From NCBI RefSeq assembly GCF_000003815.2, contig NC_049989.1:22845737-22905736 (forward strand): a stretch of 60,000 nucleotides of DNA, given 5' to 3'. Below, piece after piece: positions 54,520 to 60,000 of this stretch. The notes beneath the pieces were generated by a model. It saw only the letters and a program-made list of their open reading frames with translations, was not told the DNA's origin and searched no databases. How positions within the stretch are numbered: the first letter of the stretch is position 1; the number at the start of each line of letters is the position of its first letter. A program made the translations under genes and the position numbers. This stretch comes from Branchiostoma floridae. Lineage: Eukaryota; Chordata; Leptocardii; Amphioxiformes; Branchiostomatidae.

Positions 54520-57500
54520 ATGCCGGGAGGGCAACAACAGTCCCAAACTGGTGACACAGGTGATTATAGCTGTGAAAATATCTTCTCTCTACATATGTCA
54601 GCGGCCTATGGGATTGTAACGACAACTCTAAGGTTTGAAATTACCCAGTGTCGTGCAATTGTATATTGTCATTCTTCCAGCATTTGGGCGAGGCATGGAG
54701 CTTTGAAGGTTCGTTTTTATGGTAGTATTTTCTCTCTACCCTACTACCTCGCCATATGAATCAAGTGCGAACTCCGCTTGCGGAATGTGTCAAGCTAAGG
54801 GCACAACCCGCCGTACGCGCGATTTGTCCGTACGGTTTTATTTTTTGTGAGGCCACGTCACGTATTTCTGAAAACGTTCAGGCTGTACAGGGCAGGCGCG
54901 TCGCGCGTACTGGCACGTACGGGGGGAGAATCCTCAGCCCGATGGCACACAAAGTTTTGCCTGCACGTTAAGTTCTACGGCGTGTCTGCGTGCTCCAAAA
55001 TCACTACGTTTACTGTGATGTCATCACAATTAAGTTCTATTTAAACTGCCATGCCACAAAAACAACTTGAAAAATGTCTCTCTGATCGTGCGATGAACAA
55101 TAGCAGGAGAAAGGTGTCCCTTTGCCACAATTGCGCTTGTGTTCTCAATATTATGATACTATCACAGTTAATGGATATATATTTTGCTCAAATCATGTTG
55201 TATTTAATTTCATAAAATCTTAAATCCATACCGTTGGCGGTATTTTGATTTTGTAATTGTCCTCCAGGCGCCACACCCATGCAGCAGCCGCAGACTGATT
55301 GGCGGTCCACTGCAGACGCCGCTGCGAGTATACCCAACGCTATGTACGTCTCCAGAGCAGGTAAAACTTTGTAATCTTACGGTTCATGTTCTGCTGCTGT
55401 CTTTTCCTCCTCCTGCTGGGTCTGGCCACATCCGTCGCACGAGTGTCGCACGACTTAAGACTGTTTGCATGCGCCCTGCGATTGTCGCACGGTCATCACA
55501 AACTGATTACATTCCTGAGAGAGTCGTACAGGTGTCGTACTACCCCCGTCACATGTAGCGAAAATCGATCGGACGACGAGTCTGCGAGCTCTAAATTACG
55601 AGGAGGCGTGACCCTGACGGGAAGGGGGGAACTCTGCCATTTCTTCGTCGGCATCAGGGTCATGCCTCCTCGTAATTTAGAGCTTGCAGACTCGTCGTCC
55701 GCTCGATTTTCGCTACATGTGACGGGGGTATACAAAATTCAGTTGTCCTGTTACGGAAAATTGCGTCTTAGATCTTTGTTGGCGGTTGATTCTGTCAGAG
55801 CTTAATTGAAAATTCCTCATCAGAATCGTAAGACAACTTACGCACGGCGAATGTGACTGCGCCGTTCCCTCTCGCTATGATAATATCTCGATTGCAATAC
55901 AGACCAATCTGATTCCTAAAGCAATCCGTCGACGTAATTGTAAATTATCAAACGTCAGCAAACGGGCCGAAAAGTTAAAAGAGCACACAATGAAATGATT
56001 AAGACGTTTCTCTTAAGACAGACAGATCGATCGATTCATTTCAAAGAAAACATTTTTGTGCCAAGGCGTGAAATCTTGTAATCCCACTGACTCTACCCTT
56101 CCTTTTGCTCAGCCCCTGGCCAGGGACAAATGCAATCTTCGCTCTAACTCCTAAGTAATAAGTTTCCCAGTATGTTTCCCTCATCCTTTATGCAGAAGAA
56201 AATGTGATATAAAATATTCAATAATTTAAGGCCCACTATATATGTTGACTACAGCAGATCCAATTAATTCTCACGGAGACATGCGATTTTGGCTTTGGTG
56301 TTTGTTGTGTTAGTCGGCTTAGTAGCGACATGTTCGAGGTAATACATGTAGTAACAAAACTCAATAGGAGTGAGTGAATCTGTAGTTTCCAACACAAAAA
56401 TTGGACCTATCCACTGCCCAGCTCTAGTCTTTGGCAGTCGTTTCTATCCCTTGACTAAGCCTGGAGTTGGACAGTTAAAAAGTTGGGTAATAAGTTCGCC
56501 TATTGTGTTGAAAATTACAGTTCAACGGATCAAAAAGTATTGGTTGCTCTACAACCTCTTGTTTTCTAACAGATCGCACGTATCCAGCGGAAGCAAGTGG
56601 CCGCGGTGCTATCTGTAGCTTCATCCGCTCCCATAGGAGCTGTATGACCGCCGGCATTGCCGTGCTGCTTAGCTTGGTCGCTGTGGGACTTACGCCTCTG
56701 ACTTTCATCAATAAAGAGGTAAACACTCTTGAAACTCGAATTACCGACTGTTTACCGAAACTATTTCTTTTTGTGTCTTTCTTAAAAGTCTATCAATATA
56801 CTTTTCCTCATTTTACTTCTTACATTTAGTGTTCTGTATTTCTGACATACGTTAAAAGGAAATATCTCAACTGTCCACCAATGTTGACGCCTTGATGCGC
56901 GACCTAGACGACATGTCCACCACTGTTGACGCCTTCAAGCGCATCCAAGACGACATGCGCCAACTGTCCACCACTGTTGACGCCTTGAAGCGCGACCAAG
57001 ACGACATGCGCCAACTGTCCACCACTGTTGACGCATTGAAGAGCGACCAAGACGACATGTCCACTACTGTTGACGCCTTGAAGCAAGACCTGGACAAGGA
57101 GCGCAACCGAACCGCCGCCTTGGAGCAGCGTCTTCACGAGATGAATAAGACTCCAGGTAGGTTGTTTTTGTTAGTTACTAATTGTGATGATAACGCCATT
57201 AGTGTAATAGCAGGAAACTTCGTGACTACTATCACTCTGTTGAATGATACTATTTACCTTATCAATATTTCTTGTTCCTGCAGGATTGTTTGCATTGATG
57301 GATTAAGTACATGTTGTTGCATTTGTTATCATATTATTTCCTTCACCAATAATGTCCCTTCGTGTGCACATATGCCTGTAGTCATGTTTTATCGTAGTGT
57401 TTCTGCAACTCATTTTATTAGCTACTTATGCTGGTATTGAATAAAACAACACAACCTAATGAGAGACATGGCCTTCTGATGAAGTAAATGTAATAAATTC

Positions 57501-58152
57501 TTAGTGATAGAGTTTTGGAACATTTCTGATGTTCACCAATATCTTTCCCTACGCGTGTTGTTGACTTCCTTTTTTCAGCATCTTGTCCTGAAGGTTACAC
57601 AATGAGGTTTGGAATCTGCTACAAGGCTTTTGACACACGTAAGTCTTTCTTTCATGCGACCGCGGCCTGTGGTGAAGACGGTGGCACCCTCGCCATGCCC
57701 CGAGACGCTGAGACCAACGCCTTCCTGATCTCCTTGTACAAGTCCGTGAGCGACAAGGAGAGAGACTTCTTGTTCGGCCTGCACGATCAGCGCAAAGAGG
57801 GAAGCTTTGAGTGGGTGGATGGTTCTGCACTTGGTACCTACAACTCCTGGTATCCGGGAGAACCAGACAACCATTGGGGCGAAGATTGCGTTCGTTACCG
57901 ACGATCCTTTGGGGACAAGTGGAACGACGTCATATGCGACTGGCAGTCTGGCTTCATATGTCAGTCTGTCCCAGGTACGTCTTGTAACGTAACGTCCAAT
58001 TTCCTGAAATTCTTCCCTTTGGTTAACAGTGCAAAGCCAAAGTATCATTCAGCACACAAGACCACCAGTATTCTCGTTATAAACCATGTCAAAAAGCATC
58101 ATCCCACATCTCATCGCTGCTTATTCTGCTCATTTTTTCAGGACGTCCATAG
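54520..58152 (+). CDS. Type II membrane C-type lectin with coiled-coil neck, six exons
   Basis: Exons 54520-54559, 55268-55360, 56573-56718, 56859-57156, 57579-57974 and 58142-58152. All are GT/AG, 984 nt, 327 aa. A cytoplasmic N-terminus of about 68 residues precedes a membrane segment at about 69-90. A neck at 94-192 is built of 14- or 17-residue repeats (STTVDALK..QDDMRQL), predicted coiled coil. The C-type lectin domain at 193-324 has C195/C206, C223, C296, C312 and C320, a WIGL-like position reading FLFGLHD, a sugar-site motif EPD (287-289) in place of EPN or QPD, and WND at 307-309. The last exon encodes only GRP and the stop. Family role: calcium-dependent carbohydrate recognition at the cell surface; the ligand cannot be told. 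AATAAA at 58655-58660 is a possible polyadenylation signal. A decayed copy of exon 1 lies 780 bp upstream. Confidence 0.9.
55536..55735. repeat. About 190-bp hairpin-forming inverted repeat
   Basis: 'acccccgtcacatgtagcga' to 'gaggcgtgaccctga' (55543-55619) pairs with 'tcagggtcatgcctcc' to 'tcgctacatgtgacgggggt' (55653-55730), about 75 bp with few mismatches. The loop is about 35 bp. In lectin intron 2. The open frames on both strands here are products of this symmetry. Confidence 0.9.
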
Positions 58153-58611
58153 GTGACAGGCGGAACTCTCCCCACCACATTACAGCGGCCATCCAGCCAT
58201 CCGCAGTAAACGGGCACCGAGGCACCGAGGCACTTACTATGGTAGTCACTGCTCAGCAGAGTTTACAGATCTATTCGCATTTTATAGCCAGAAGTCCTTT
58301 TACATGAACATAATTGGAAGGGAAAAACTCCTGGTTTGGCCGTATCAAGTGTGTTGCCTGTTTCTTGCGCGTTTCTTACAAAATGCTGAACAGACAGAAC
58401 AAACAAAATGTAAGCACAACTTCACTAACCTCACTGTTTTAACAATAGACGGACATTTGTTGTAGTAAACGTAGGAAAAAAAACAATGCTAGAACTGCTG
58501 GTATATTAATATTATTGGTGGAATTTCCTTTGTTACAAGCCTGAACCAAGATATAGAGATTTTTTGCTGTTCTCCGAAGTTTGCATACTGTGCTCATTTG
58601 AGCCTGGACCA

Positions 58612-58640
58612 CTGAAGAAGCCACATTGGTGAAACCGGTC
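58612..58640 (+). other. Hammerhead-like motif with palindromic helix III
   Basis: Reads CTGAAGA, an extra A, GCCA-CAT-TGGT as a 4-bp stem (one G-T pair), then GAAACCGGTC, in which ACCGGT is self-complementary. That would give a 3-bp helix III without a loop, or a dimer interface. Stem I support is weak. Confidence 0.35.
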
Positions 58641-58929
58641 TGTGTGACAGACTGAATAAAAGTTGTAAACGGGAACTCTGCGGCTCCGTCTTTAATACTG
58701 AGGAGTGACTGTGGTGAGAAAGATGTCGACATGTCGGTTAGCGTGAGGATCAGTCCTCTCCATAAATACGTGTTATCCAAATTTGGACACTGACCATTAA
58801 ACCCACATGAGGCGTGGAGTTGCTGTGCTTTTTATGTGTATGAGGTTGAGCTGATGAGTGTGAGTTATAATTGTAGATTGTACAGGATGAAGTAGAATTC
58901 TTATTACACAACCAGCAGGTACTTACATT

Positions 58930-59027
58930 GCTTACGTTTCGATGCCTCTCAGACACCTTCGTCAGAGCTTCTAACTGGAGTTCTGCTTCTCACCGCTATA
59001 TGTAGTCCGATGTAGGGGCGCTTTGCG
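58930..59027 (-). repeat. Dispersed repeat with hammerhead-like motif (copy F)
   Basis: The minus strand matches 16310-16400 ('gtgagaagcagaactccag'). The motif at 58933-58965 reads CTGACGA, an extra A, a 6-bp stem (GGTGTC/GGCATC), GAAAC and GTA. It is cut by the assembly gap. Confidence 0.5.
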
Positions 59028-59127
59028 NNNNNNNNNNNNNNNNNNNNNNNNNNNNNNNNNNNNNNNNNNNNNNNNNNNNNNNNNNNNNNNNNNNNNNNNN
59101 NNNNNNNNNNNNNNNNNNNNNNNNNNN
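59028..59127. other. Assembly gap (100 N)
   Basis: Exactly 100 N, next to a dispersed repeat that may have broken the assembly. Confidence 0.99.
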
Positions 59128-60000
59128 TACTTCATCCTATATTCTACCAACCTGATGAAACTATTTTCGGAAGTAGATTGTACACTACATATAGGTATAC
59201 TATCGACCATGTTATAACGTTATGAAGAATTATGAAGTAAGCTTGTTTTATCTGAAGCGGTTTTCACTAGGTAAAAAGGTGTAGGTGATCCAATATTGCC
59301 TATTTCCGACTAGAAATTAATGAAAGAACAAATCCATTATAATTTTAAATTTTTGTTTGAGCGAGCGTTTTGTGTCCTGCGTGCTGATACGGCCACCTGT
59401 GACGTGTCCCCGAGAAAGGCAGACTTGTGGCCAATCAAAAAGCTGGAAACGTGAGGAGCATGTTACAGCCCCCAGAAAAGGCCAGCAAAAACAATATGTT
59501 TTTTCCGAAGGGAAAAACACAATGAAATAGACATTGGATCCTACAATGTATCTGAAACATCTGACCGTTTCCAAAATCATATCCAGTTGTAACTACTTTC
59601 TGTGTATCTTTTATTCTCTATGACATTTCGCGGAAAATCTCCCAAGTTCTACTGCACCGTAACCTTTAGGCTTCCGTGGATTGTTTCCCATTGGAAAACA
59701 ACGTCGTGGGCTCGAATCCCGTCGGCAACTCTTGATGCGAGGGGTGCAGGGTTGGTGTAATAGCGCTCCTAGCGGTTTCCTTTTGAATAGAAGGAGATTG
59801 TAGTAAGCGGTCTCGTCCTTGGTGAAGTCGCCTATCTCATGTTTAAGAACCATCATTATCTTCAAGCGGAGGTTCGGTCGGAGGCTAGAAGTGTTACGAT
59901 TTTTAACGTCTGCCTGCACAACTAACCCCCCCCTTGCCACCCCCCTTGCCACAGAATAGGACGCTTCAAGCCATCTAATGATCTATATCTACTCTGAAAC

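Larger units (their letters stand above)
58153..60000. other. 3' flank of the lectin gene, no further gene recognised
   Basis: This contains the possible polyadenylation signal, two hammerhead-like motifs (58612-58640 and 58933-58965), an assembly gap and a further decayed copy of the 40600 repeat (about 59540-59595). About 59640-59735 contains 'gggctcgaatcccg', a B-box-like sequence reminiscent of a tRNA relic. A 113-codon minus frame at 59611-59952 has no recognised domain. Confidence 0.45.

Noticed and set aside
55386-55805. 139-codon plus frame and its minus counterpart at 55496-55735
   Set aside because: Both arise from the symmetry of the hairpin at 55536-55735 in lectin intron 2.
59640-59740. 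tRNA-Ser-like gene
   Set aside because: Only a B-box-like 'gggctcgaatcccg' and a possible arm are visible. No A box or complete cloverleaf could be drawn.

Overview
This is animal genomic DNA. It has split genes with GT/AG introns, large introns, three fixed 100-N scaffold gaps, and many small inverted-repeat transposons, SINEs and minisatellites. The gene set (TMEM199, CENPV, a TRIM-NHL protein, an LRR-Ig-FN3 receptor, a C-type lectin and a BK-channel beta-like subunit) and the repeat style point to an invertebrate chordate, most likely amphioxus (Branchiostoma). That identification is inference; no species marker was searched.

Layout. 1-1583: 3' end of a plus-strand gene resembling calcium-activated K+ channel beta subunits, with its intron opened by an array of repeated splice donors. 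6260-42889: TMEM199 on the minus strand, six exons giving an intact 202-residue reading frame. Its second intron (8918-41361, about 32 kb) contains two complete plus-strand genes, a TRIM-NHL gene (14279-20014, 739 aa) and an LRR-Ig-FN3 membrane protein (26272-36074, 503 aa), plus a LINE copy whose 5' part is inverted between 13-bp target-site duplications. 45162-48348: CENPV-like zinc protein (186 aa). 49545-53380: a putative 3.8-kb inverted-repeat element carrying two satellites. 54520-58152: type II membrane C-type lectin (327 aa).

The exons listed splice in frame with GT/AG boundaries at every junction and the total lengths are multiples of three, so the models are internally consistent, although no transcript was seen. 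The genes do not form one pathway. TMEM199 is a V-ATPase assembly/Golgi factor, CENPV a GFA-fold zinc protein, TRIM-NHL a probable ubiquitin ligase, and the LRR receptor and the lectin are cell-surface recognition molecules.

The strongest unexplained patterns are: tandem arrays that repeat a splice site with adjoining exon bases (four cases at three genes); a short-palindrome array in TMEM199 intron 1 with about 31-bp, near-helical spacing; the two-satellite inverted-repeat element; and recurrent hammerhead-like RNA motifs in dispersed repeats.
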